The notes under the pieces are model-generated. The model made no database searches. It was not told the DNA's origin and saw only the letters and a program-made list of their open reading frames with translations. The position numbers were made by a program, and so were the translations under genes. 64,000 nucleotides of DNA from Glycine soja (taxonomy: Eukaryota > Streptophyta > Magnoliopsida > Fabales > Fabaceae). Location: the NCBI RefSeq assembly GCF_004193775.1, contig NC_041012.1, forward strand, positions 8,887,223 to 8,951,222, written 5' to 3'. This document shows, one piece after another, positions 36,581-47,900 of this stretch. Position 1 is the first letter of the stretch; each line of letters starts with the position of its first letter.

Positions 36581-38234
36581 TTCTTTATTCTTTTTTATTT
36601 GGTGGATCTGGTAAGTCTTTTTTTTTTTTTGTTTCAACCCAACCCGCAACTCACCAAATTTGTGTTGGATTTTTTAACTCTACCTAGACGAATTCAACCT
36701 AATTCAATCTATTTTTTTTAATCAATAATAAACTAACGAAGCTTATTAGTGAAATAAATGCTAATTATATTAATTAAAATAAATACTTTAACTGCTGACC
36801 TTGCCTTCAAACATAGAAATTATTATATGGTTTGGGATTACTAAGTACTCATGATTTTGGTTAATCTTCACTTGAAATGTAATCAAATTTTTTAATCTAC
36901 AAGAAAAAGTTAATAAAACCTGGACTAAGTGAGGATTAGCTCAGACGGTCTCGGATCATAAAATAATTTCTTTAAAATGTTGATTTCCGACCTTGTTGAT
37001 AGATGAACTGTTGTTGAGAAGGATTATCCTTCATCCCTCGTAGCATCATTAAGATATATGTAGCCAGTGTTCTCACTATCCATCTGTGTATTGGTGAAGC
37101 ATCATTTCCTTAAGTTATTTGAGTTGTTAAATGTGTTCAATAATCTGTTATTAATTAATTGTGGTTCTCAGAGGTTCATTCCATCTGAATTTGGATCAGA
37201 TCCTACCAAGGTTCGAGTATCTGAGCTTGGAGATGGCTATAATTTCTATGCACCCAAAGTTGAAATTCGTAGACTTGTGGAGGCTGAAGGCATTCCATAC
37301 ACTTTCATTTCATGCAATTTCTTTATGAGAGTTTTGCTTCCTTCTCTTGCTCAGCCAGGCTCAGATGCTCCTCCAAGGGACAATGTCAACATTTTTGGTG
37401 ATGGGAATACAAAGGGTCTGCTCCATCATTATCAATCAAGACCATTGTTTGTTATTCTTTCACTTGGTGCTCTTTTGCTTATTCACGAATGGTTTCTTTG
37501 CAGGTGTCTTCATGAAGGAAAGTGATGTTCTGCATTCACTATCAATGCAGTTGACGACCCTCGCACGTTAAACAAAGTGTTGTATTTGAGACCCCCAGGA
37601 AATGTTTGTTCTTTGAATGAGCTGGTATAGATGTGGGAGATTAAGATTGGCAAGAAGCTTGAGAAATTGCATGTCTCTGAAGGAGAGTTGCTCCAGAAAA
37701 TCAAAGGTATTATAGTAGTATCGGCAACTTCACAACTTATTGTCAAGAATATAGGAGGCTTGAACAATCATCTCGTACAATAATTATTATTATATGGTAT
37801 GGGATCATCACATGTCTATAGTCTTGACCAATCTTTACATGACATATAATTGAGATTTTCAATTTACGGAATTACGGAAAAGAGTTAATAACATTTGATT
37901 ACATGTTAAGTGGAGACTGGTCAGAACCATAGTAATCACTATATATAATAGTTTCTGTGGATATGAATGTCTTTTCTTAAATATATGTATACAACATCTC
38001 ATTTTAAAAAGAAAAAGTGAGGAAAAATGCTAACATATACGCCTGCATTTCTTTTATGGCATTGCAGGGACATCTTTCCCTGCCAACTTTGAAATGCTCT
38101 TTATATATTCTGCTTTCGTAAAGGGAGATCACACATACTTTGATATTGAGTCATCCTCTGGCGTGAATGGTACACAACTGTATCCACATCTGAAATATAC
38201 CACAATAAGCGAATTCTTAGACACACTAGTTTAG

Positions 38235-39189
38235 ACTTTGTTTGGGAATGTCGGGGAAGTGCGCAGTGCACATATTCTTGAGTTGAGAATTTGCATTCTT
38301 TCTATGTTGTGTTTCCTTTATATTTTTCTAAACACAACTTAAGAATGTATGACTGTGTTGAACAAATTAATAATGCAATACCCTGCTCGGTTTCTTGCCT
38401 GCTTCTTGACTTCCTTATTATCCTGAAATTGGCTACAAGTGTCAGACTGGTTGGCACAAAATTAGCTAGAATCTTACATTGTACAATAGTGGAGCAGGAT
38501 AGAAATTTAGCATGGAGCTGGTTGTTTTCTGCACTTTGGTTGTTGAGATATTTACCATGTACTATATTAAGTAATGACTAATTGCACCGGAAAGAAATGC
38601 AGTTTCAAGAAATTCGCATTTTCAAAAAGAAAAAAGAAAAGAAAAAGATATGTGTAATTTACATATCTAAGAGCATGTAAAAAAACCTATTTATTATAAA
38701 AATTAATGTGTATTTAGATTGCAGACTTTATTTTGAAAAAAATATTTTTTCCATCTTTCTAAAAATATGTGAGAAAATAATTATTTTAAGTTTAGGACCA
38801 CATATTTTTCAAGTGAGACAATTATATTTAAGTAAAAAAATTCATAATATAATAAAGTCTTTTTCATAGCTTAAATCGAAAACTGTCTGAGGAAAATGTT
38901 GTATGTACTACTTAAACTAATTACCTGTTAGTAAATCTAGCTGACTTTAATGGTGAACACTGATTTAATGAAGTAAAATAATAATAATAATAATAACTCT
39001 ACATGTATGTGTTACATCTATACTAAAACTGCACACTATAAAAATGACAATATATCACTAGTTTCTTAAGTGTGGGTTTAATGTTCGATTTACCATCAAT
39101 ATAGAGATTTTCATATTATCAACTAATTAAAAAACACTCTAAATATATGTTTTAACTAATTATTATAAAAGTTAATTTTTAATTATAAC
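38235..39189. other. Pseudogene 3' flank and AT-rich spacer
   Basis: The first 350 bases or so are probably a former 3' untranslated region. A short AAT trinucleotide run lies near 38980. No gene is seen. Confidence 0.5.
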
Positions 39190-40215
39190 AATTCTAACTT
39201 TTTTGTTTTAGTAAAACAGTTCAATTCGTTTCATTGATAATAAATTGTGCCGCCTTTGCTAAAGGATGAACAATATAATTAATTAGCTTGCCTCCTAACG
39301 AAACTTATTTCAAAGTTTGGACAAAAATATAACCTGTGTTTGCACAACCTGATAATGGCCCCTAATTCAATGTTTGCTATACAATTTGCTAGGATTCCTT
39401 CTACCATATCTTGACAATCAGACTCTAAAATAGCTTTGTCATACCCCATTTCAGTCAGCCAATTAATAGCTTCAAGAAAAGCCATTGCTTCTGCCTCTAC
39501 TGGTTTTAGAGAACTTAGGAAAAGTGCTGACTTTGCACTAATAAAACAACTAGAATCATCCCTCAAGTAAAGGCCTGCTACAAACTTACCTTTACTTTAT
39601 TCGGGATGTGCAATTTCCATAAGAACTTCCATAATATAAAAATATGCTGACCTTACTGAGAATCTCCCATCCTTGGCCAAACTCCACACTAGAGCATCAT
39701 CCCCCAGATCACGCTGCTGAAGCAAATTACCAGCAAGCTCCAGATTCCAATGTTTGGTCCTATCATCAACAAGATCAGCTACACAAAAATGTTCAGTACC
39801 TGAGAAGCGTGGATGCTATGCCACACAAGACTTGGATTATGGCCTAAATTGGCATCCAAAAAGACCCCTTTTGGGTAAATATTTGGCTTTGAAGACTCTA
39901 GACACCATAGCATCTTGATCAAAAACAAATTTCCATTTTCTTTCTGCACTGCTAACCGATCCCACCCCAACCAATTTATCCACTTTCCTGAACTCCTGTT
40001 ACTGCCCCACCAAAATGAGTTGATCATTATCTGAATTTCCTATACTGACCAATGATTTATCTTACTCCAAACTCTGTCTTTTAGATAGTTGAAGACAGCC
40101 CGCTTCCTCCTCCCAACCATAGAGGGCATCCCCAGATACTTGCCTGTTCCAAGGCACTCAGAAACTCCTAGGATAGACTTCACAATCTCCTTAGTATCTT
40201 CAGGACTGTTTCTAC
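39190..40215 (-). mobile_element. Decayed LINE: reverse transcriptase C-terminus to RNase H
   Basis: Read on the minus strand, the order is that of a plant LINE polyprotein. First comes the RT C-terminal segment with TGKYLGMPSMVGRRKRAVF and WSKINHWS (about 40200-40040). Next is the connector INSFWWGSNRSSGKWINWL and WDRLAVQKENG, then LGHNPSLVWHSIHASQVL (about 39810-39860). The RNase H-like domain follows (39279-39566, with VEAEAMAFLEAINW, ILESDCQDMVEGI and VRRQAN) and runs frameshifted into VHPLAKAA. Stops, frameshifts and internal deletions split it into at least four pieces, so it is inactive. The 5' part is missing. The adjoining T-rich stretch near 39200 may be the remains of the poly(A) tail. 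Confidence 0.82.
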
Positions 40216-41359
40216 TATTTTTTTTTTTATTCTAGTTAAATTTAAATAATATTTAAACTAAATAAATATCTTTAAAGTAAATACATGAAGTACCAAAGTT
40301 TTAAACAAATGCATCAATCACTTAGCTATACAATAATGTAATTTTAATTCAGATTTGATCCAAGTTGTAAGAGGAACTGTGTCTTCCTGGGTCCGGTAGT
40401 TTTAAGGAGTGAAGGACCCAAGTCCAACACAAAGCGAATAGGTTTGGCCAGATTGGGTCACCAGGCCTCACGAACCTCGTACCGAAGAAGAGGCAAATTG
40501 CTAACTGGATCTCCCTAAAACACTAAATACCCTGCTGATATATTTGATATTTTTTTCTTCCAAAAATACCCCTTTCCAGAACGTACTTTTGCCCAGTATA
40601 TTTCGGAATTTAGATTCTATTACTTAAGAGTTGAGTTCTACAATCCTGACGAATGACATGTTCATCTGGTAAGGAGAAGGATGCTTTCGAAGACCCATTT
40701 CATAGATGTTATGTTTAGATAGATGGTCACCTTAGAAAAGTAAAGTCCTTATTTTATGTATAAGTTAATCTTCAATCTCACCTTTCACTTCCTTTAAATC
40801 TACTAGTTAAACGTGAATTACTTGTGAAAATTATTTGATTAAAAAACAAATATAATATCTCATGTGTTGTTTTTGTTGTTTCTTCAACTAGAACTAATGA
40901 AATTTCATCTCGATAATTTACAAAAAAATTTAACTACTTAGATTATCAAGATAAAACTCCAATTATAATTGGAGAATAATACAAACACCATTTTAAATTA
41001 CACTAATGTAAGTCCAACTCTAAAAGTTTTACGCTCATTGATTTTATTATCATCCAGCTGTTTCAATAAACTTTGATACCAAATCCTATTTATCTATTTC
41101 TATTTAATCTTATCAGTAAAAAAAGAAGATTATTTAACCTAAAGGTTGATATTAATCTCAACATTTTATTTAATTTACCACCATTGCTGCAGCGAAGTTG
41201 GTTTGAGTTAGGTTGCCTACTTAAAAATTTATTAGCATCTATTTTCCTCAAAAAAGAATTAAAACATTACTGTTAGTCACCCCAATTCTATCAACCAACT
41301 ATGGATAAAAGATACCCCCAACATTATTTGTAAAAAATTGACAACCGAAGAATTACGTG

Positions 41360-41423
<64 letters not shown>

Positions 41424-41786
41424 CAGTTAGTGTTTCGTTTGTTTTACCAAAAATCGTATTATAGAGAGAGGGGAAAAAGCAGTGGTAGGTTGCCATCAAC
41501 ACCCTTATGCCCATTGGATTAGGTGGCTGGTCACACATGTGACCATCGCGATCAACCTTTTCATTTTTATTTTATTTTTCTTTTTATTATCATCTATATA
41601 GTACTTTAAACGTGCAAATGCAGGTGATTGAAGTTAACAGGTATTAATATGATCTTATTTATTCTACGGAGCAGTATACAACCAATATATGTTATGTACT
41701 CGAAAAAAGAAAAAAGAAAAAATCATGACAAAGGCACTCCGAGTGACCTAATCCACCAACAAATTATAATGGATGATCGATCTGGT
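40216..41786. other. Intergenic, no gene seen
   Basis: A segment at about 40370-40640 is less AT-rich but has stops in all frames. No known element was recognised in it. The part near 41786 is the 3' flank of the bHLH gene. Confidence 0.45.
41360..41422. repeat. (ATT)n microsatellite, about 63 bp
   Basis: Uninterrupted trinucleotide repeat; the poly-isoleucine ORF across it is an artefact. Confidence 0.97.
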
Positions 41787-44559
41787 TTACATCTCCATCT
41801 TTAGATTGCTAGCTTCAACTAGACCTGCAAGAGACATAAAACAACACATTGTTTTAGAATTCACATTCAGAAGTAGCCCAGTTCAACAACTTTCTATATC
41901 ACCAATATTTTTGTATTGCTTAAATTAAGGGTGATTGTGTAGTAATGGCCAAAAAGTCTCAAGAAAACGATTGATCCTTGGCTCATCATCCAAAGACCTT
42001 AATTAGAAGAATTTCAAAAAGAGAAGCTTCCTGCTCTTTATACCTATTTTATTTCACTAAATACATTTCCAACCTCACAAGTAAAATTTGTCTTGTATCA
42101 CAAACAACTTAACAACTTGTTATATATAGCAATTCGAACCGTTTATTTTTTTTTATTATTATTTTTGTTATATGATATATGTCCGTGAATGATGCATTGA
42201 GTCAAGCAGCTAAAACCTTTACCGCCACTTTGTAGGAGTGAAAGTTGGGGGAAAGAAAGGGACGTAATAAGAAGCAAATAAAATAGACAACTGGCTTGAT
42301 GGGTGAATGATTAAAAGATCCCTTTTAAAAAAAATTCCTTCATTTTGATGGAAAAAGGACTTATCAGTAATCTGTGGGGCTCTCGGGTCTCTATCACCCA
42401 TGAAAATCCACTCTGCTTTGCTTCTACTTTCTACTTTTAGGATATCAGGCTAAGGAAAAAAGTGATTTTGACAAGTCACAAATTTGTAGCTACCTGTAAA
42501 TGGCTGAGAAGGAAAAGATGCTGTTCGCCCTTGATCAAAAGCAACGTTGTAAAGGCTTTGGAAATCACCACCTTCCCAATTTGAGGAGGGTAGAATTTGC
42601 TGCAGTGCAAAAAAATTCAGATCAATATTTGGACAAGACTAATCATTAGAAGAACATTACATACACAAGAGAGGGTAAAAAAACCTACAGTGAAACAGGA
42701 CGAGTCAAGAAACGTTTCGGGCAAAGGTACAGGGCTAGTACTAATGTTCCTTCGGAGTCCCATGTTTGGAGGGCTTATCCCCATGTTGTTTATTAGTCCA
42801 CCACAGCACGATACAAGTTGCTGCGCTGAATTAAATGGTAGATACGAAGGGTTGTTACTCATACTCATATCTAATGGCATCCCAATGTTTGGAAAACTTT
42901 GAGCACAAGAAGGAAACACCTGTGGGAATTGAATCAAATCAAACATAAGAGTTATGTCATTAAAAATAACAAGAATGCATAAACAAGTTCAAAATTCTAA
43001 TCTTTTCACTATTTGAATATAATTCGACCAAGGTTTTAAAAAACAATCCACCACCCAGTATTTTTTTTTTTTTGTTGTAACATCAAGGCTTTTTTTTTTA
43101 ATTATAATTATACTGGCAGCATTTATCCGTAATTTCTCATAATATCAAAGGACACTAGGAAACCACAACCATTATTTAATCGGACTAATAGAAGAAAAAA
43201 GTGAAAAAATTGTGTTATCAGCAATGACCTTACCTCTTTGGTAAATAGTTCGTCAAGGTTGAAGTCAAGCCTTGGGTTTACAGCCGCTAATTTCATTGAC
43301 AAGAACTGTATGTGCCAATAAATACAATAAAATAAGTCACGTGAACTTCAAAAGTTGAAAGCATATTCCAACAGTAGACTAGTAAATTAATTTGGTATGG
43401 AGCAATAATATTTAACTAACGAATAGGAATGAAGTTGGAGGGAGTAACTAACTAACTCTAACCTCAACTTGGCGTTGAAGAGACTGAACATAGTTAATAA
43501 TTTCATCAAGCATTCCAGCTTTCCCTGCAACTTTGTTGCAACCCGGTACTAAATCTTGCAAATACTTCATTCTCTCACTAATCTTCTCCCTCCTAACCTG
43601 CACCAAACAAAACATTTGCATTAAGTAGAGAGAATCAAAACAAAACAAAAACGCTTTAAGAAAATTATACAATATACTATCTCCATTCCTTTTTATAAGA
43701 AATAAGCTATAGTATATTAATTAATTTTTACTCACTCTTTCAGCTAAGCTATGACTATCCGTGGCTTGTCCACGACGCGCTCGGACATGAATGTACTCTG
43801 GCTTCTGATTTTGAACCTCGGAGCCTTTCGAATTATCCTTGGAAGTCTCCGCAGAGGTTGTTTCTCTGTTGTTGTTTTTATTTGCGTTGGATTTGCCATT
43901 CTTGTTGCTGGTTTGCTCTGTTACTTTGGATTCTCCTTCTTCACCACTTGCTTTGACTCTCTTGTCCTGTTTATTATCACTCGCCGCAACAACCTAAACA
44001 AAACAAAACCTCACCGTTACTTTACCGTAGTCCATAGCATACTCATAACATAACCTCGATGGTTAGCATTTTTTTTTTTATCTGGAAAAGTAACAGCTAA
44101 CATTGACATCTAAAATAAAAAAAAAAGTACTACTACCTTGGAGTTCTGAGGTTTTCTCTTCTTAGTGTTTTCTTTCGCACTGGCCATGTTTTCCTTGGGT
44201 GAAACCAAGTCTCCGCCTCTGCTACAAGTTGGCGAAATGGTGGGTAGAAAACCGGAAGAGGATCCGAATCCGGCGTCGAATTCGGGCCAGACACCCGGGT
44301 CGGGTTTGACGGAGTGAGTTAGGACCTCGCCGAGCGCGGAATCAGCGCAAATATTCATGACCAGGCCCTGACTCTGAGAAGAAGAAGAAGAAGAAGAGAA
44401 GACGGCGTTAACGTTAACGTTAAAGTCCGTTAAGTAGGGTGGTTGGTTGTTCTGGAGGTGTTGCTGCCACTTGATGGTTGCTTCCCGTTGTCTTTCCAAC
44501 ACTGTCATGTCCGAACAGGTGGCTCCTAGATTCCCCGAAGTGTTGAGACAATGCAACAT
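41787..44559 (-). CDS. bHLH transcription factor, CIB1/bHLH63-like subgroup
   Basis: Seven exons on the minus strand join in frame to 420 residues: 44559-44137, 43993-43736, 43597-43463, 43305-43234, 42919-42689, 42599-42494 and 41824-41787. The N-terminal half is polar, with a serine run near residue 54 and a lysine patch KKRKPQ. The conserved [20 protein letters not shown] leads into the basic region; His222, Glu226 and Arg230 form the H-E-R set that reads G-box CACGTG. The helix-loop-helix follows ([19 protein letters not shown], then [19 protein letters not shown]) with [16 protein letters not shown] after it. This extended block marks the plant subgroup holding CIB1, bHLH74 and bHLH49, which act as nuclear dimers in light, brassinosteroid and flowering control. 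Which member is the closest ortholog is not resolved. The C-terminal third is less conserved and ends in EASNLKMEM. No lesion is seen. The start is the first ATG after a TATA box about 180 bases upstream. Confidence 0.93.
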
Positions 44560-44740
44560 GGTTGGCTGTTGTTTGTTATTCTTAAGGATTAGGCACGGCG
44601 TTGTTGTAGTTGTAGTACGCGGTGTGTGTGTGTTTGGAAAACAAAAAGAAAAAACGACGTAGGGTCAGAGTGTGCGAGAGAAACAGAGGAGGAGGAAGCG
44701 TGAAATGTTGTTAAGGATGAGGAGAGGGATAGGAGTGGGT

Positions 44741-44750
44741 ATATATAAAC
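44741..44750 (-). promoter_or_regulatory. TATA box of the bHLH gene
   Basis: On the minus strand the sequence reads GTTTATATATACCC, about 185 bases upstream of the ATG at 44559. Confidence 0.65.
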
Positions 44751-44838
44751 GTGGGAAGATTATATTATATTTGTTTCGTTTTGAATAATAATAAATAAAT
44801 ATGGCCGCAGATCGACGGAATCTGGCCGGAATAATTAA

Positions 44839-44861
44839 GAGAGAGAGAGAGAGAGAGAGAG
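44839..44861. promoter_or_regulatory. (GA)n/(CT)n tract in the bHLH promoter
   Basis: A 23-base GA repeat (CT on the coding strand) lies about 90 bases upstream of the TATA box. GA/CT tracts at this position are typical of plant core promoters and can bind BPC/GAGA-binding proteins. Binding here is inferred. Confidence 0.5.
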
Positions 44862-44881
44862 GGCCCTCCATAACCAAGGCT

Positions 44882-44917
44882 GTGGGCTTTGGGCCCCACT
44901 GATATGACCGCCACGTG
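44882..44917 (-). promoter_or_regulatory. G-box and TGGGCY motifs upstream of the bHLH gene
   Basis: The perfect extended G-box GCCACGTGGGC has its CACGTG core at 44912-44917, and TGGGCT and TGGGCC site II words lie just beside it (44883-44895). A G-box is the expected binding site of this bHLH subgroup, so self-regulation or regulation by bZIP/bHLH partners is plausible. Confidence 0.5.
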
Positions 44918-44959
44918 GGCGTGTCCAACACTTCAAAAACGGCAGCGTTTTACTTTTAC

Positions 44960-47900
44960 TTTTCTTTTTCTTTTTCTTTTTTTTTTTTATTTTGCTTATT
45001 GCATTGGTTGGTATTGGGCCATTGGCTGTGGCACCCTAAAATAAAGGTGTGAAAATCAAAATAGGCTGTCTAACCAATTAAGGTAGTAATGGTTTGGATA
45101 ATTAAAACATGTATTAACTTGTGGTGAATTGAGGTGATAAGTAATTTAAAAAATACAAAGCATGTTTTTTGAAAGGGTAATAATAATGAAAGAAACTTGA
45201 TTGGATAGACTGACCAAGTATAATAGGGTATTCATGTCTTTCTGTTGATCAATGTTTTAGGGACTATAAATTACTCGATTGATGACTACTTAAAATGGGT
45301 GAGCTTTTAACCTCTGAACCTAATTACAAGTGTGACCCTTAGGTTACACCAAATTGCACTTAATAGAGGTTTTTAGGATTTATTGGGTTCTAATCTGGCT
45401 TTAAGATTTTTTTAAGGTCTTTTTTAGGATTTCTTGAGTTCTGAAGGGATTCTAGGATTTCCTAGAATCTTAAGATATGAACAAATTGAAATCATTAAAA
45501 AATAAATATTCTAAAATTAAAGCATATATGTTATGCTATTAAATATATTATTAGCCTAAGATTCTCTTCTATAATGGTTCAAGGTCTTGTCCTCGGCCCC
45601 TTCTAAATGTAGCAATCCCTTTCTTCCTTGAACTAACCTTCTCAATCAACTTTCTAATTAATAGAATTCTATAATAATAGTACTTTCATAATGATTGTTG
45701 CTTTCTAATCTCTGTTATTCTTCATACAAATACTTTTGGTGTTAGTATCGTCAAAGAATGTATTGATTTGTCCAGAGTCAATTAATCTTTGTGCCTAGCT
45801 TTCATATTTTATTTGCATCTCACGTCAAAGGTAAGTAAAATAAAAGTTTGTATTTATAAAATTCTTTTACAAAAAAGTGTACAATAAAAAGAGAAATGTA
45901 TGATAAAATAATTGATGTGATTGAGAAAAATAATATTACAAAAATTATTATATGAATAGCATAACTCAAGTGAAATTAGCTATAGAAACACCTAAATGAT
46001 GTGCTTGTTTTTCATTCCAACAGATGAGAAAGTTCTAGGACATACTAATGTTGAATTATGAATATAAAGGTCTATTCCAACAAGTTACTCATGTTTGATT
46101 AAGCAACCACGAAGTCTACATATACATTTGAGGTTAGACTTTAAAGAAAGGGATTGATGGATTAACAAGGTTACAAAGAATAGCCTGTCTACATAACATA
46201 ATTGACCTTCTACTTAGTTGCTAAACAAAACAGATTTTTTGGTTTTAGTGACTTATCAGGGATATTAATTAGTTATTGTAATGGGACAAATTAAGCAGTC
46301 AAGAAACCACACCTTATGCTATAATAATATGTTGATGCAATCTTAATGATACAATTTTGTTGTTGGGTAAAATCCCAAGTATTAGGACAAGGCTTAGCAA
46401 GAGTGTCATAATTTCCACGATGCAGCAGCCACTTGACATTAACACTGTTGTCTAAATCATGCTTTGCTTGCAAAATTGTGCTGCGATTTGAAGCTTGAAG
46501 CAATATCGGAAGGTAAAAGGTGACCAAATATATATAATTTTGAGATTGGTAGGAACAAGTCCAGAGAGGATGAAGGCAACTTCCATTATCACCAAAATGG
46601 GCCCTCACTAGACTTCCCAATCTCTCTCTCTCTCTAACTTTATTTTTAGTTCAAGTCACTTTCAACTCTATCTCTCTCTAGGTCCCCTCTTCCTATCTAC
46701 CCAGTTGCATATATACACTTCAAAATGACCCAATACCATAGCTAAAGGCAAAATGGGCCCTCCTTTCTCGATCTCATTTCCTCTATCACTTTCTTTGTGG
46801 TATACATCAACACAAAAACTATGTCCCCCCCTCCCTCTGTTTTTCTAGTGAGTCTTTCTTTTTGGTTTCTCAAGTGCTTTCCATCCTATATTCTCTTTGA
46901 CTAACTCTCTGTACACACTATAGACTGAGTGCATTTATCATCAAGGCATGTAGTAGTACCTTACACCCTGTCTAAACTTTATAGTCAATTTGGCAAATGC
47001 CATATTCTTCATGCATGACAGTGTAACCTAAAATAATTTTTTTTAAAAATATTTTACTTTAAATGAGATTATTATATATAAAATAGGTCTTTTTTTGCCA
47101 ACATACATAAACTTTTTGTCTAGATATGAGGCCTTATTGGTTTTTTACTTTATAAAAATTAATAAAAAAAATATTTTTTTTATTGATGGGCCTAAGGTTA
47201 AATTTTAATTGCTTTATTCTTGGACTGATTCTTTCTCCCGCTTTTTTCCCCTCAAAATGTCATTCATCATTAATCTCTAAAATTTTGCATAATTCTACTT
47301 TTATTTTAACTTAAAATTTTAGTTTAACTACAATTCATTAGTATTTTAGTGTAAGAAGTTGTTATGCAAATGATGAAGATATCACTGCCTTAAGTTGTGT
47401 AATTTCATGCAACAATATAACAATACAGCATGACAGTTTGAGGTATATTAATGTAGAAGTTGTTTTTCTACTCATTTCGTTTTCTACTGTAGAATAATAA
47501 GTATCTCTATATGCATCTTTTATTGTTTTTGCCCCTTTCATGGCTCACGCATATTTAAAAATATTCATAAAATGTCTCACCTGGCACCTGCTAATATATT
47601 GGGAAAATAATTGGAAAGGATAGCTTCTTATCTTATCCAGCTGATATGTATGTATATACTATACGAATCAAATTAATAATTGAGGGAGGAAGCAATGGAA
47701 GAGAGCAGCAGATCCAATGTACAGGGAATCCTAGTTCTTGCATGCAGGCCCCTCCTCCCTATTAAATATACAATAATTTAATTTTTTTAAAATATCTTTT
47801 TATTTTTTAGATGAAAAAAAATAAGTATTTTTATGTTTTAGTACTCCATTAGTCCACTTGCAAGCTTGAAATAATCATCATACAGATGGGTGCTATGGGC

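Larger units (their letters stand above)
35211..38234 (+). pseudogene. Isoflavone-reductase-like NAD(P)H reductase, frameshifted and stopped
   Basis: Intact relatives (isoflavone, pinoresinol-lariciresinol and phenylcoumaran benzylic ether reductases, about 310 residues) reduce phenylpropanoid compounds with NADPH. Five exons are recognised: 35211-35390, 35480-35614, 37172-37415, 37504-37706 and 38068-38234. The cofactor loop GATGNLG (10-16), HPTFALVRDSS, RFIPSEFGSDP and the catalytic-type lysine (Lys134, in FYAPKVEIRR) are present. Exon 4 is broken twice. After KESDVL one base is missing near 37535, putting the family-like AFTINAVDDPRTLNK into another frame. Downstream, TAG at 37628-37630 replaces a sense codon in LNELV-x-MWEIKIGKK. 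Exon 5 is otherwise family-like and ends in a normal stop. The frameshift gives a stop just after LTTLAR, losing about the last 110 residues. The exon 3 donor (G|GTCTGC) is also weak. A sequencing error could explain one lesion, but hardly both. Confidence 0.85.

Noticed and set aside
35211..38234. Treating the reductase locus as an intact gene with an alternative exon 4
   Set aside because: No alternative acceptor or donor that I could find removes both the missing base near 37535 and the TAG at 37628 while keeping the conserved peptide.
41353..41538. 61-codon ORF ending in poly-isoleucine
   Set aside because: It reads through the (ATT)n microsatellite and has no family resemblance.
43751..44053. 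100-codon plus-strand ORF with hydrophobic stretches
   Set aside because: It is the antisense of bHLH exon 2 and its borders; the minus-strand frame gives the conserved bHLH-preceding block.
47690..47760. Possible miRNA precursor near GCAGCAGATCCAATGTACAG
   Set aside because: No known plant miRNA sequence matches, and I could not pair two arms into a stable hairpin.
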